DNA from: Erythroxylum novogranatense
Taxonomy: Eukaryota; Streptophyta; Magnoliopsida; Malpighiales; Erythroxylaceae
Assembly: GCA_029891385.1 (NCBI GenBank)
Contig: CM057233.1
Span: forward strand, 28,750,540 to 28,814,539
DNA: 64,000 nt
Direction of reading: 5' to 3'
Shown here: positions 22,060 to 32,433 of the stretch, piece after piece
How positions within the stretch are numbered: the stretch's first letter is position 1
Layout of the letters: each line of letters opens with the position of its first letter
Translations under genes and position numbers: made by a program
The notes under the pieces: model-generated
What the model saw: the letters and a program-made list of their open reading frames with translations, nothing else
Told to the model about the DNA's origin: nothing
Database searches by the model: none

Positions 22060-24500
22060 GATCGCTTTCACTAAATAGGTACGTCTCCTTCCTCCATTCT
22101 CCTTCTTCTAAATTTCCTCTGAGTGAGTTATGTCGTCTCTTGGTTCCCCAGTGGGGTTTCTTTAGCGATAATCTTGAGGAGAGGTCGCCGGGGTTATGGT
22201 CGGGCGACCTCGATGTCGAGGTTGGAGGATGTTGAAGAGATCACAACGAACGAGCGGAAAGCGGGATGGTGGTGAGGAACCGCCTTGGTAGATCGAGGAT
22301 GTCCGCGGTGGAGTTGAGGCGGTCGGTTCTCGGGAATAATGTTCCTCGGACCGGAGCCAGATTGGCTTCGGGGATGAAGGATTGACGACAGTGCGAGATG
22401 GATGGTTCGCCGTCTCGAAGCATTTTCTCGGTTGGAGGCTTGAGGCTACCATACGCTACCGATCGTGGGCGAAGTGTCGTCGGCTATCGATTGAGGCCGA
22501 GCAGATTCCTCCGAGCGGTGGAGGTTCATCAATGGGCTCGCCTGTTATGCCACCAATTTGGTTGCGGACCTCGATCAATATCTTGCGCGCTTCTTCGAGG
22601 ATGAGCGAGCCGATCTCGGCGGTGGGATCCCTCTTTGATGTATAAGGATTCCGGTATCGTCCAACCGGACGTCGGGCAAAATTAATTGGCGGACTAAGTA
22701 TTTCTTTGTGAGGCCACCGGGGCTTCTTCCGAGCCCCAACCGTGAGGTATCCCAAGCCGGCGGTGGAACGATTCGTCAAGTCTTTTCTTTTCCAGGGAGG
22801 AATCGGTGGCAGTTAATCGTATAAAGGAACTCGGCCAGTATAGCTTTACTCGGCTTATTTCCGGATACGGCGGGGGGGCTTCGGCCAACTCTTTTTTGAT
22901 TGACCCCCCGCCACAAGTTAGCGGGCTAGGAGAGGACTCTGCCTCACTCGGTTGACCCCTCACAGTCAAATTGCTTTCCTTGTTTGTAGGTTTTGCTCGA
23001 TTGCTAACTTCGTTTTCTTTGTTTGTGCAAAGAATGGTCAAGGTTCATGCTTGCCCGTCCCCCAAGACCGGCAAAGGCAAGCCGAGGTCGCCGAGCCTTA
23101 CGAGGTTGTGAAGCGGCGGATAGAGGAGAGGCTAGTTATTTGGTTGTCGGCCGTTGCTTCCCACCGCGGAATGCTCGGCGGCGATTTGAGCTATTCTTTG
23201 CGCTTTGTGGTCGCCCCACCGGTTCGATCATGGTATGGACCGGGAAGGGAAGAGGTCGAAGGCCTCAAGAGGAGGAGATTGGTCAAGCTTGCCGACCAAG
23301 CTCCTCGTTCGTCGATGCGGAAGGATCTTCTCGTCCCTCGGTTCTTGCTTGTCCCTCGGTGGCGATTGTCCTCGGCAGTGCTCGTCCTTGGTGGTCGGCG
23401 GTCTCCCGTCCTTCAAGCCAACTCAAAGGAAAGGAGGTAGCGGGTGGCGTCGGGTTGTGGGAATCTCGATCAAGCTGCCCGGATTCCACAACTCTCGATA
23501 TCGGCGTTGTTCGCCACATCTTGGAAAGGATTACTCCTCCCGTGGGCGGGAGAAGTTTGACGGAGGGCGATAAGGAAATGGGGTCCCTCCTCCGTGTACT
23601 TGCACGAGGAGCTCAATGATGTCATTCGAGGCGGTGCAGCGTTTGGGCGTTACGGACCGTGAGGTTCAGGACTTCGGGAGCAGATGAGAGCTTTGAAGGA
23701 CGAGCTTTCAAAGGTGGAAGAGGAGAGGACCTTCTCAAAGCTCAAAATTCTTCTTTGGAGGAGGAGAAGAAAATTCGGAGGAAGCGGCCAATGTTTTGAA
23801 GGCCCAAGTTGATCGGGAGGAGGAGATGCGCTTGAGAGCTCGGCTTACTGTGGAGGAGCTCGAAAGGTAAAACTATGGCGGAGAGGAGCAGACTATCCGA
23901 GGAGTATGCAACTTTGAGAGGGCTGTGGGAGTCTGAGAGGGTGCTAAAGAGAAATCCCTCCGGATCACGCCCAGGCCGAGGAGATCCTAAGGAAGGAGCG
24001 GGCGGATCACGCCCAAACCGAGGAGGCGCCGAGGAGGAGCGGGCCTCGACTAGGAGCAAAGGATCGGGCGATCGGCGATGGCGAGGCGATTCTTGCGGAG
24101 GAGTGTTTGGAGTACTCTCTGCGACCGCCATTATGATATTAAAGAACTGCTATGACGCTGCGTTCTCGAGGGCTCAGACGGTCCCTCGTTTGATGAGTTT
24201 GCCAGCCGTTGATTCCTAACGCTATTGGCCTTTCTCAGAGGAAGTAAAGAGAGAGCCGAGGAGGACCGGGGAACTGTCCCTAGGGAGGAGTTGGACCTCA
24301 GTTCGGAAGAGGAGGACGAGCTTCCTCAGGACGACACTCTGCATTGCTCCCTCGAACCCGCCTCGCTTGGCTTTTCCACCTGCTTCCGGGGCTTCCCCTA
24401 CGTATTCTCCCGGATATTCTCCTTCTCCGTCGGCTGCTTGTGGCTCCCCCTCTCCCCTTTTGTAGAGCTCACTGGTCGGGCTTGTGACTGGATCAACTCA
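22060..24500 (+). pseudogene. Antisense ORF (aORF-like) remnant of the Tat element
   Basis: Open frames run on the strand opposite gag-pol, between integrase and the 3' LTR. Readable parts are KYFFVRPPG-type text near 22700, SREESVAVNRIKELGQYSFT near 22790-22850, FELFFALCGRPTGSIMVW at 23185-23240, and an Asp/Glu/Arg-rich coiled-coil-like segment from 23640 to 24060 (KDELSKVEEERTF, LRARLTVEELER). An acidic end follows (EELDLSSEEEDELPQDD near 24285-24340). Tat elements are known to carry antisense extra ORFs of unknown function in this position. The FFVR and FFALCG blocks recall the 'putative gypsy-type transposon' domain family, but that is from memory. A GTACGT donor near 22079 and TTTGTGCAAAG near 23020 could bound introns. 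It is disrupted by several frame changes. Confidence 0.5.
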
Positions 24501-24929
24501 TAAAAAAAATTCTTTTCTTTGAATCGACTCTCCATGTTTCGGCTCTTCTTTTTCGCTCATAGTAGTCTAGCTTCTAGTTTGGTAAAGTCACTTGTAGCCG
24601 AAGAGCTTACCTGGTCGGTCTTGTGGCCAGGATAAACTTGATATGAATGTACCTTTGTTTTTGTATTTCATCTTCTCGAAGCTATTTTTTCAAAGTCGAT
24701 TCTCGTGCTTGTCCTTTTCTTGGATCGTATTAGGATTAAGTGTTACAGGCGATCGATCGGTGTTGAGGTCGGGTCGTAGTCGGGTCCTAGGTCCCGAGGG
24801 TCTTGTCTTAGCGACCGGTCGACCTAGTGGGGTCTCGAGAGATCTGTCTGGCGACCTTACCGATCAAGTCGATCTACGGAGATCCGAAGCGAGGTCCAGT
24901 GGATCTGTCTGGCGACCGACCGAATCGAA

Positions 24930-25262
24930 ATCGATCTATGGAGTTATCGAGTGGGGTCCCAGGGATCTTGTCCTGGTGACCGACCGACCGAAGTCGATCT
25001 ATGGAGTTATCGAGTGGGATCCCAGGGATCTTGTCCTGGCGACCGACCGACCGAAGTCGATCTACGGAGTTACCGAGCGAGGTCCCAGGGATCTTGTCCT
25101 GGCGACCGACCGACCGAAGTCGATCTATGGAGTTACCGAGCGAGGTCCCAGGGATCTTGTCCTGGCGACCGACCGACCGAGGTCGATCTATGGAGTTACC
25201 GAGCGAGGTCCCAGGGATCTTGTCCTGGCGACCGACCGACCGAAGTCGATCTATGGAGATTT
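24930..25262. repeat. 63-bp tandem repeat, about 5 copies plus degenerate flank
   Basis: Units contain CCCAGGGATCTTGTCCTGGC, then GACCGACCGACCGAAGTCGA, then CTATGGAGTTACCGAGCGAG. Degenerate units extend left to about 24780. Because 63 is divisible by three, long frames appear on both strands (plus-strand PRDLVLATDRPKSIYGV repeats). The array sits just after integrase in element orientation, a common place for tandem repeats in Tat elements. CCAGG and CCTGG remain intact here, unlike CAG/CTG in the neighbouring unique sequence. Confidence 0.9.
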
Positions 25263-25399
25263 GCCGAGTGATGGTTGATTGGACTTTCCATTCTTTGCCA
25301 AACGTAACGTAACTTGTTATTGCCAAGAAATCTGGAACCCATTTATTGATGATAACGAGGATGCGGGCCGTTAAAAACACACTGGCGAGGGACGGGAAA

Positions 25400-26570
25400 A
25401 AAGGTACCGCGATGTATACAAAAATGATAACAAGGAAAGATTACCTAACATAAACACTTATCTATTGGTAGAAAGTTTTCGAGGTTTTGTGAGTTCCATG
25501 GTCTTGGTAGAATCTTCCTTTCTCATCGCTAAGGATGTAAGAACCGTGTCTTGCTTGCTTAATCACTCGATAGGGTCCTTCCTACGCCCTGTCCGAAGCT
25601 TTCGGATGCTTTCCAAGCGCCTCGACTTTTCAGAAGACGTATCCTCCGACCTTTACATTGCTCGCTTAACCTTCGTTGTAGAACTTGGTCGCCTTTTGCC
25701 GATGGCTTCCGAAGCGGAAGCTGCCCTTTCTCTATCCTCACTAAGGAGAACGAGCTCTGCTCTGCGGGCTTCATCATTTTCTCTTCCTCGTAACCCGACA
25801 CCCTCGATTAAGTAATGCCGCCTCAGCTGGAACGGGGCTTCTTAGAAGGTCATCCGAAACGGCGTTTCACCTGTGGCCCCATTCGGTGTGGTTCTATATG
25901 CCCACAATACTTCATCTACTTCCTCTACCTGTGTCTTTCTCCGTCCAGCGCTTCGAGAGGCGTTCATTATCTTTTGTTGGTGTTTTCTGCGAGACCGTTA
26001 CTTTGGGGATGGGCGTAAAGTTAACCGTAGCTCGATTTTTAGTCGACCGCAGAAATCTCTAAATTTGTCGTTATCGAATCGCCGTAGGCGTTATCGTGAT
26101 CAACACCATAGGCATCCCGAGCGGCATAGTATGTTTTCTTTATGAAGCTTTCCATTTTCCCCTCGGTTATTGTAGCGACAGACTCCGCTTCTACCCACTT
26201 AGTGAAATACTCTACTGCCACTATCAGGAATTTCTTTTGTCCGGGACCGAGGGGGAAAGGCCCCAGTATATCCATTCCCCATTGAGCGAAAGGATAGGAT
26301 GGCTTACGATCCGCATTCGCTCGGTTAAATTTGGTGAGATAGGTCTTTTTCTCTGGCAAGCCTCGCACCGGTCGACCTTTTTCTGGCAATCTCTTCTCAT
26401 CGTCGGCCAGTAGTACCCCTGTCTGATCAACCGGTGAGCCAACATTCTGCCCCCTATGTGATTTCCGCACATCCCTTCATGGACTTCGCCATTGCTCGCT
26501 TTCGCTTCTTCCTCATTCAGCATCAAGCGCGACGGTCGTAGGACCGCTTATATAGAGCCTCGTTGACGAC
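25400..26570 (-). pseudogene. Integrase of the Tat element
   Basis: On the minus strand the zinc-binding H2C2 region (HEGMCGNHIGGRMLAHRL, GYYWPTMRRDC, CEACQRKRP) runs from about 26480 to 26340. The catalytic core follows: WGMDILGPFPLGPGQKKF and VEYFTKWVEAE with the first Asp, then AYGVDHDNA near 26090 where the second Asp block (usually SDNG) is altered. The frame then shifts and the third acidic block is not cleanly readable. It would insert cDNA into the chromosome if intact. Confidence 0.85.
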
Positions 26571-26683
26571 CGTGTATTCGGCCGCCTTCCTCCTTAGCTT
26601 CTTGGCCTCTGATGGGTCTTCCGGTTGCTTTCCTTCTAAAAGGTATTGCATGATCGGTTCTGTCCAGGCCGGTCGATCGGTAT

Positions 26684-27790
26684 TTACATTGAGAACTTCC
26701 CGCCTTGAATGCTAGGCGGTTTAGTCGTCGACGAATATTGTTCTGGCATCACGATCGAAGCCATTTTGGAGAGCGCGTCCGCCTTAGCATTCTGAGCTCG
26801 CTCTATTCTGCTGATTGAATACTGTCCGAATTTGCTCAATTCCTGCTTTACCAGCTCCAGATACTTGATCATGTTATTTCCCTTGGCCTCATACTCCCCG
26901 GTGACTTAGCCGACCACCACCTGGCTGTCGCTATATATTTTCAGATGTTTCACCTCCATCTCCCGGGCTAGTTGGAGGCCGCCTATCGAGGCCTCGTATC
27001 TGCCTCATTATTGAGGCCTTGAATTCTAGAAGGCGTATTCCACTTTTTTCTTCCGTATGCGGGCTGATTAGCACTACCCGGCTCCGCGATCCTTGGCATT
27101 GGATGACCGTCAACGAACAAGTTCCGGCGGAAGCGCGCCGTCCCTCGAGCTCGGTTGGCTCATCTCGCAATGAAACCGCCAACACTTGTGCTTTAATGGT
27201 CGTGCGGGGCTTGTATTGAATATCGAACTCCCAGTTCTACTCGCCCACTTTACCAAATTAACGAGGTTTGGGCTTTTGGAGGCACTACCGAGGGGTTGAT
27301 CAGTCCATACCTCAACGGTGTGACTTTGGAAGTAAGGTCTCAGTTTTCTGGCTGTCATTATCAAAGAGAGTGCTAGCTTCTCTATGGGCGCGTATCGCGT
27401 TTCTGGCCCGGTCAACACTTTGCTGACGTAGTAGACGGGGTGTTGCTCGCCTTCTTCCGAACGGATAAGTACCGCGCTGATCGACCCTTCCGTGACCGCC
27501 AAATATAAAATCAGGGTTTCCCCCTCTGCCGGGCTTTGCAGAACAGGTGGTCTAGACAAATATCGTTTCAAGTGTTGGAAAGCTTTTTCGCACTCATCTG
27601 GCCATTGAAACTGGGTTACATTCGCTTTCCTCAGGACCTTAAAAAATGGAAGGCACTTGTCTCCCAATCTAGAAATGAACACCTTTCGTGAAACTATCCG
27701 CCTTGGCCAAGATCTCGAACGTCTTTCAAGCATTGTGGCGAAGGCATCGTATGATGGCCTCAATCTTCTGGGATTAGCTTCGATTCCCAC
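26684..27790 (-). pseudogene. RNase H pair of the Tat element
   Basis: First RNase H with its connection domain, 27790-27230: FQWPDECEKAFQHLKRYL, LILYLAVTEGSISAVLIR, HPVYYVSKVLTGPETRY and LRPYFQSHTVEVWTDQPLG. A second, archaeal-type RNase H-like region follows at 27185-26684, readable as SRVVLISPHTE, then after several stops ELVKQELSKFGQYSISRIER and NAKADALSKMAS. Two RNase H domains in tandem are a hallmark of the Tat lineage. Frames change at least four times. Confidence 0.85.
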
Positions 27791-28500
27791 CGGTGATCAT
27801 AAACCCTGTGAATTTTCGGATGCCACCCCAAACACGCATTTTTAGGGTTTAGCTTCATCTGGAATTTATTCAAGGTCCGAAGACTTCTTTGAGATCTTGC
27901 ACATGCTCTCATGCCGTCTTACTTTTTACCACCATATCATCCACATAAGCTTCCACCGTCCGCCTATCATTGTTTAAAGACTTCGTGACGAGCCGTTGAT
28001 AGGTCGCTTGGCGTTTTCGGCCGAAGGCATTACTTGGTAGCAAAAGTGCCTTGGTCGGTTATGAAGGCGGTCTTTTCTTCATCTTCGAGCTCATTTGGAT
28101 CGATGATAACCCGAGAAGGCATCCAGAAGTCGAGCAACTCATGGCCTCAAGTGGAGTCCACTAATTGATCAATCTTAAGTAGCGAAAGTCATCCTTTGGA
28201 CACGCTTTGTTTAGGTCGATGAAGTCTATACATCCTCCATTTCCGTTCTTCTTTTTACTAACACCACGTTGGCAAGCCACTTTCGGTACTTGACTTCTCG
28301 GATGAAGCCGGCCTCCAGCAGACTTCGCCACTTCCTTCTCGATCATCCCCCGTTCTTTCTTTGTGGCATCGCTTCTTTTATACGATCGGCTTATAGTCAT
28401 GCGAATGCCGAGGGAATGAGATGTGACCGATCGAGAGATTCGGGCATGTCGCTCGGTACCAAGCCAAGACCGATTTGTTTTCCACCAGACAGTTTGTGAT
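27791..28500 (-). pseudogene. Reverse transcriptase of the Tat element
   Basis: Starts with the NKSVLAWYRATCPNLS and IGHISFPRHSHDYKP linker, then GMIEKEVAKSAGG, and FIDLNKACPKDDF near 28210-28170. The catalytic YVDD is intact at 27936-27947 (minus strand, within AYVDDMVVKSK). Frames are interrupted between these blocks. The enzyme would copy element RNA into DNA. Confidence 0.87.
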
Positions 28501-28888
28501 TTCTTTAACCAGGTCCCCCTGCAGCTCGGAGCCTAGGTTTGTAAACTTAGAGAGGTCGGCTTTGTCCAGCACGACTTTTTGCGTTTCTTCCACCGAGTTT
28601 ATTCTTTCCACCTCTTCGTCAGCTCTCACATCTAGAGAGCTCGTCAGTACTACCGCCCCATCTAATGTCTTCGTCTCTGCCAACTCCGTGGGGTGTCGGA
28701 AACTTAATAACCTGGTAGTAAGTGGAGACGACCGATCTGAGGGCATTTTGTGTAGCCCGGCCGATTATCGCGTTGTACGCCCCATGGAATTTAACAACTA
28801 GGAACTCAACGTCCCTTTCTATTTGGCAAGGCGCCTCAACTTCACTTTCAAATTTACCCGAGCGACGGGTAGGTGGCGACTTGGTCAC
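28501..28888 (-). pseudogene. Protease region of the Tat element
   Basis: Minus-strand VEFLVVKFHGAYNAIIGRAT followed by NALRSVVSTYYQVIKFPTPHG is the C-terminal part of a gypsy retropepsin. The catalytic Asp-Thr/Ser-Gly lies further upstream, where GARSTCIVYEAFKQMK-like text near 28980-28940 (minus) implies the DTGS block was near 28975. A linker (SSLDVRADEEVERINSVEET) leads to RT. Confidence 0.75.
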
Positions 28889-28899
28889 TCCCTCGATGG

Positions 28900-30720
28900 G
28901 GCCGTCTGTAGGTAATAAGCGCTCTTGGTACCTTCATTTGCTTGAAGGCTTCATATACAATGCAAGTCGACCGAGCTCCCGTGTCAATCATTACCCGCTT
29001 CACCTCGTGATCCGTCCATATTCGGGTTTACCACGAGGGCATCGTCATGAGGACAACTTATTCCTTCGAGGTCGACTCATCGAATGATATCATTTCGTCC
29101 TCTCCTCGGCTTTTTGGTGGATGGGTCCCGGTCTACTGCTTGGCATACCTTTTCTCCCCTTCTTGGTGGAGCCCCTACGCATTTCCACCGAATATCATAT
29201 TGATGACCCCACTTGTAGGTCGTTCGTCTTGTTGCCGGTGTTACCATCATTTCTTTCCTCGATTGCCCCTTTCTTCTCGTTGATTATCGGTATTAGTGTT
29301 ACGCCTCCCGTCATTCTGTCATTTCGCCTCCAGGTGATCGTTTATTGTTTGGCCGACACATTCTCTACCGATGGTCCCGATCGGCATTTTGCCCTCTTCA
29401 CAAATCGGCCTAATCTTCCCTTTGTATGAGGAATTCAATCTCTTTCTTCAATTGCCGGCAATCTTGATGTCATGGCCGACCTCTTTATGGAAACGCAATA
29501 CACACTAGTGTTTCATCCTTGTAGGGGTTTTCATTTTTCGGGCTCTCGGATAGTTTCCCGTTTGCTATGATAGCCGTCAAGACTTCCGCGATCGTTTATT
29601 GCTGGAGTGAAGTCTTGTTGATTCCAATGTCGGCCGCTTCGGCTTTCTCCAGTCGACCGTCTCTCTGTCTTTGTGAGACTCATCCGTCCTACCACTCGGT
29701 CCACGATCATCCGCTTTCGGCGTTTGTATTCTTTAACACCTCCTCGATTTGAATGTATTTATCGCCGAGATCGATCTCTGAATAGATCGGCCGATCGAGG
29801 CTAGTGACTTGAACTCTTCGTCCTCGTATTACTCATAAGGCGGCCAAGATAAACGAAAGCGGTGAGGTCGGGCACCTCGACCGCTTCATTGTTAAACCGA
29901 GTGATGAACTCCATGAACTCTCATTCCTTCCTTGGGTGAGTTGCATCACCTCCAAAGCCGTCTTCATGATTCGCCACTAGTGGCGAATTGATTGGGAAGA
30001 GCGACTGAAATCCTCGAAGCATGTGATACAACCCGGGGTAAGGTGTTGAACCATCGCCGAGCTCCCTCTTGGAAGTCGTCGTAAAGCCTTACATTGGATA
30101 GCGTCGAACCTGATGTAGGCTCATCGTGGATGGAAGTGTTGCATGTAGTCCAAGTCGGTCTTTCCCAGATATTTCTCGAAATTGGTATCTTTGTCGGGCA
30201 CGGAGGTCGCCCAAGATGTCCGGAGTGAAGGGAGAGTCAGATCAAGGCCGTCGGGCGATCCGGACGAAAGCTCGTAGCTACATGAGTCCTATCATCCGCG
30301 ATTTTTTCTAGGGCTTCATAGGGGCGATGATCGATTCGTAGAATGGTTTGTCGGGCGATCGGTCGCGACGGACGACTATTTGTCGTGCGCTTATGATCGC
30401 AGATGTCTGGCGAATCACCACCACCGCCTCTTATTTGTTTCCACTCGTGGCGTGTATGGACGGAGGAGGGTCCGCATCTGTCGGTCTTTGGTGATTCGGG
30501 GTTGCATAGTGCGCAACGTTATCCTCCACGCCACGCTCTGTTCTTCTTGCCCAATGCTTGGTAGTAGTTGATCGTTAGGATTGGAAGACTCCGTCTTGAG
30601 ACGCGTGTGGTGCAAAGCAGAATCATTTGTAATCGCAAACCGACACGTTGATCGCCAGAGTCGCAACGGAATTATATCGGGGTTCATCGCCGCCACCGAC
30701 TTATCTGCGTGTTTCTAGGC
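28900..30720 (-). pseudogene. Gag region of the Tat element, badly fragmented
   Basis: Lies between the PBS and protease, the position of gag. A zinc-knuckle-like block with FHKEVGHDIK is visible near 29500-29460 on the minus strand, and TEFNNEAVEVPDL-like text near 29905-29875. No frame on the minus strand is open for more than about 95 codons, and the coding potential of the rest is lost to frame changes. Confidence 0.6.
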
Positions 30721-30736
30721 GTAGTGCGGAAGTCGG

Positions 30737-30755
30737 GCCCCACGGTGGGCGCCAA
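30737..30755 (-). other. Primer binding site of the Tat element
   Basis: Reading the minus strand away from the 5' LTR gives TTGGCGCCCACCGTGGGGC, the conserved start of internal sequence in Tat-group elements. It begins one or two bases after the LTR's terminal CA. Confidence 0.85.
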
Positions 30756-30756
30756 T

Positions 30757-31146
30757 TGGTTCTCACGGATTCGTTGAATCGATTGTCGCCATTCGATCCA
30801 TGATCCCTATACTCGTTGAAGTGGTTCCAACGTAAAATCACCTGCAAAAAGGAAGGCTTGTCGGGGTTGTCCCAAAGTAGCCTCCGACTTCAAGTAAGTC
30901 TTTTGGTGAAGGTGAGATAAAATCGATCGTAGAAAAGCAACTAGGTTATGTTTTTGTTACCTTGATTATGAGAAAATTATCTTATATATGATTAGTAGCT
31001 AGGTTTAGGTTTTACGTGTTTGCGTGAGATATTTACCGCTAATGGTACTGAATATATGAAATTTGAGCGCAGTTAAGCTTTAGATGTAAGATCGATCGAT
31101 TGGCGTACCAGACCTGGATTTGGACCCAATGTTGCCGACCCATCCA
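30757..31146 (-). mobile_element. 5' LTR of the Tat element (390 bp)
   Basis: Plus-strand reading starts TGGTTCTCACGG and ends GACCCATCCA, followed by the duplicated target ATCTC. It is colinear with 20996-21388. This LTR holds the element's promoter, pointing away from WOX1. Any antisense read-out toward WOX1 would start from its right edge, 1.29 kb from the start codon. Confidence 0.9.
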
Positions 31147-31151
31147 ATCTC

Positions 31152-32433
31152 TTCTCCTCTAAATAGATTGACAGAAACTTGCCATCGATGGGAAAGAATG
31201 GTCCTAATATGATGTGAAAACAATATATTGTATGACAATTACGAAGCAATAACTGAGTAACAGTAACCCAAGAGAACCACGGGACCAAGAGGGGAATTGA
31301 ATCATTCCGTCATGATGACCCCATATAACCTGATGAGCATAATAAGTAATGCAGCATGCCTGTGATCCGCTGGGCCAGGAAAAGGGACAGCCTAAGAGCT
31401 GATTCTGAAGAGTCGACAGAGAGGCAATTGGGAAGGGGAAGATTCCAAAACCCAGTACTATTCACACTACATATGTATGAACATACTATAATGCAGAATA
31501 CGACAATAACAGCACATGAACGCTTATATGACCACCTTGCAAGAAGAAACAGACGTAGAAACGAACACATTAAAAACTAAGACGTACATGTGAATGGACG
31601 AATGAGGGTAAAGTTGATTGACGCAGTCACGGTTGAAAATGTGAGGGTAGAGGAGGATTGAACTATTATGACCTAGTCATGAGAGTCTGAGCAACTAGAT
31701 AGGTATATCCGTACAGCGATCTACATACATAGAGAGATGAGAGAAGTGACGGGTTTTTCCTGGAGAAGAGAATGAATGTAGACAAACAAAAGGGTGAGTG
31801 AGCAGAGGGAAGAGAGGGGCAGTTCGGATTGAGAATAAGTGTGAAAGGCACAAGACCGAGATGAGAAGGCCAGAAAATAAATGAGAAGGGGTAAAGAAAC
31901 GAGTGATGATAAGCCTCATGGTCGTCACGTCGTTTTTCAGTTGCTACTCCCAATTTCTTCCTCCCAGAATTCCACGCTTCGCTCTCTATACACCTCTCAA
32001 CTTTTCTTCCCTTTTGGCCCTCAAGTACTACTACTACTCTCCCTCTCTCTAGAATTTGCCTGGTCACTGCCATACTTATCTCTCTCTCTATCTAGAGGTG
32101 TGGCTATATCTGCAAAATGATCAATCGCCATCTCTTTTCAAGCCCTGAATCAAACTCAAATGCTGCCGCTGTTTCATCTCTTAGCTAGCAGGTACTAAGT
32201 ATATATCCCTGGATTATATTACCAACAGTGTTATGCTATACTTGAACATCCTCTATTACCCTATGCGCTCTCGCCTTCCTTCTTTTCTTGTTTTATTATC
32301 CATTTCTGCCATCTGCTATAACACAATATTCAAGCTTCAACCCTTTTACTTTGAGATCTGAAAGAGAAAGAAATTCCTTTTCTTGGTTGAACTAGAACTA
32401 GCTGGAGTTATATATATCGTTTTTCGTATCAAA
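31152..32433 (+). promoter_or_regulatory. Upstream flank and probable 5' UTR/promoter of WOX1
   Basis: This 1.28 kb between the Tat element and the WOX1 start codon has no recognisable coding sequence or TE. CT-rich runs at 32037-32097 and the TCTCTCTCTCTATCTAGAG block are typical of plant 5' leaders. A 23-codon upstream ORF starts at 32117. CAGGTACTAAG at 32190 could be a leader intron donor. Open frames on the minus strand (31666-32073) follow the purine/pyrimidine bias and show no domain. Confidence 0.5.
32117..32188 (+). CDS. Candidate upstream ORF in the WOX1 leader
   Basis: ATG at 32117 opens 23 codons (MINRHLFSSPESNSNAAAVS and on) and stops at 32188, 245 bp before the WOX1 ATG. If the transcript starts upstream of 32117 and is not spliced around it, this ORF could reduce WOX1 translation. 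There is no conservation evidence available here, so this is only a position-based suggestion. Confidence 0.2.
   Translation: MINRHLFSSPESNSNAAAVSSLS

Larger units (their letters stand above)
20996..31146 (-). mobile_element. Tat-lineage Ty3/gypsy element, full length (10.15 kb), minus strand
   Basis: A perfect 5-bp duplication ATCTC at 20991-20995 and 31147-31151 flanks two 390-393-bp LTRs with TG...CA ends. Read on the minus strand the order is 5' LTR, PBS, gag, protease, RT, RNase H, a second RNase H-like region, integrase, a tandem repeat, an antisense ORF, polypurine tract, 3' LTR. The dual RNase H, the antisense ORF beyond integrase and the PBS TTGGCGCCCACCGTGGGGC mark the Tat/Retand group. 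All frames are interrupted. It lies 1287 bp upstream of the WOX1 start codon and is transcribed away from it. Confidence 0.92.

Noticed and set aside
24643..25278. 211-codon plus-strand frame and overlapping 168-codon minus-strand frame
   Set aside because: Generated by the 63-bp array; no non-repeat coding signal and no domain.
31666..32073. 135-codon minus-strand frame upstream of WOX1
   Set aside because: It lies over CT/GA-rich leader sequence, has no recognisable domain and opposes the WOX1 promoter.
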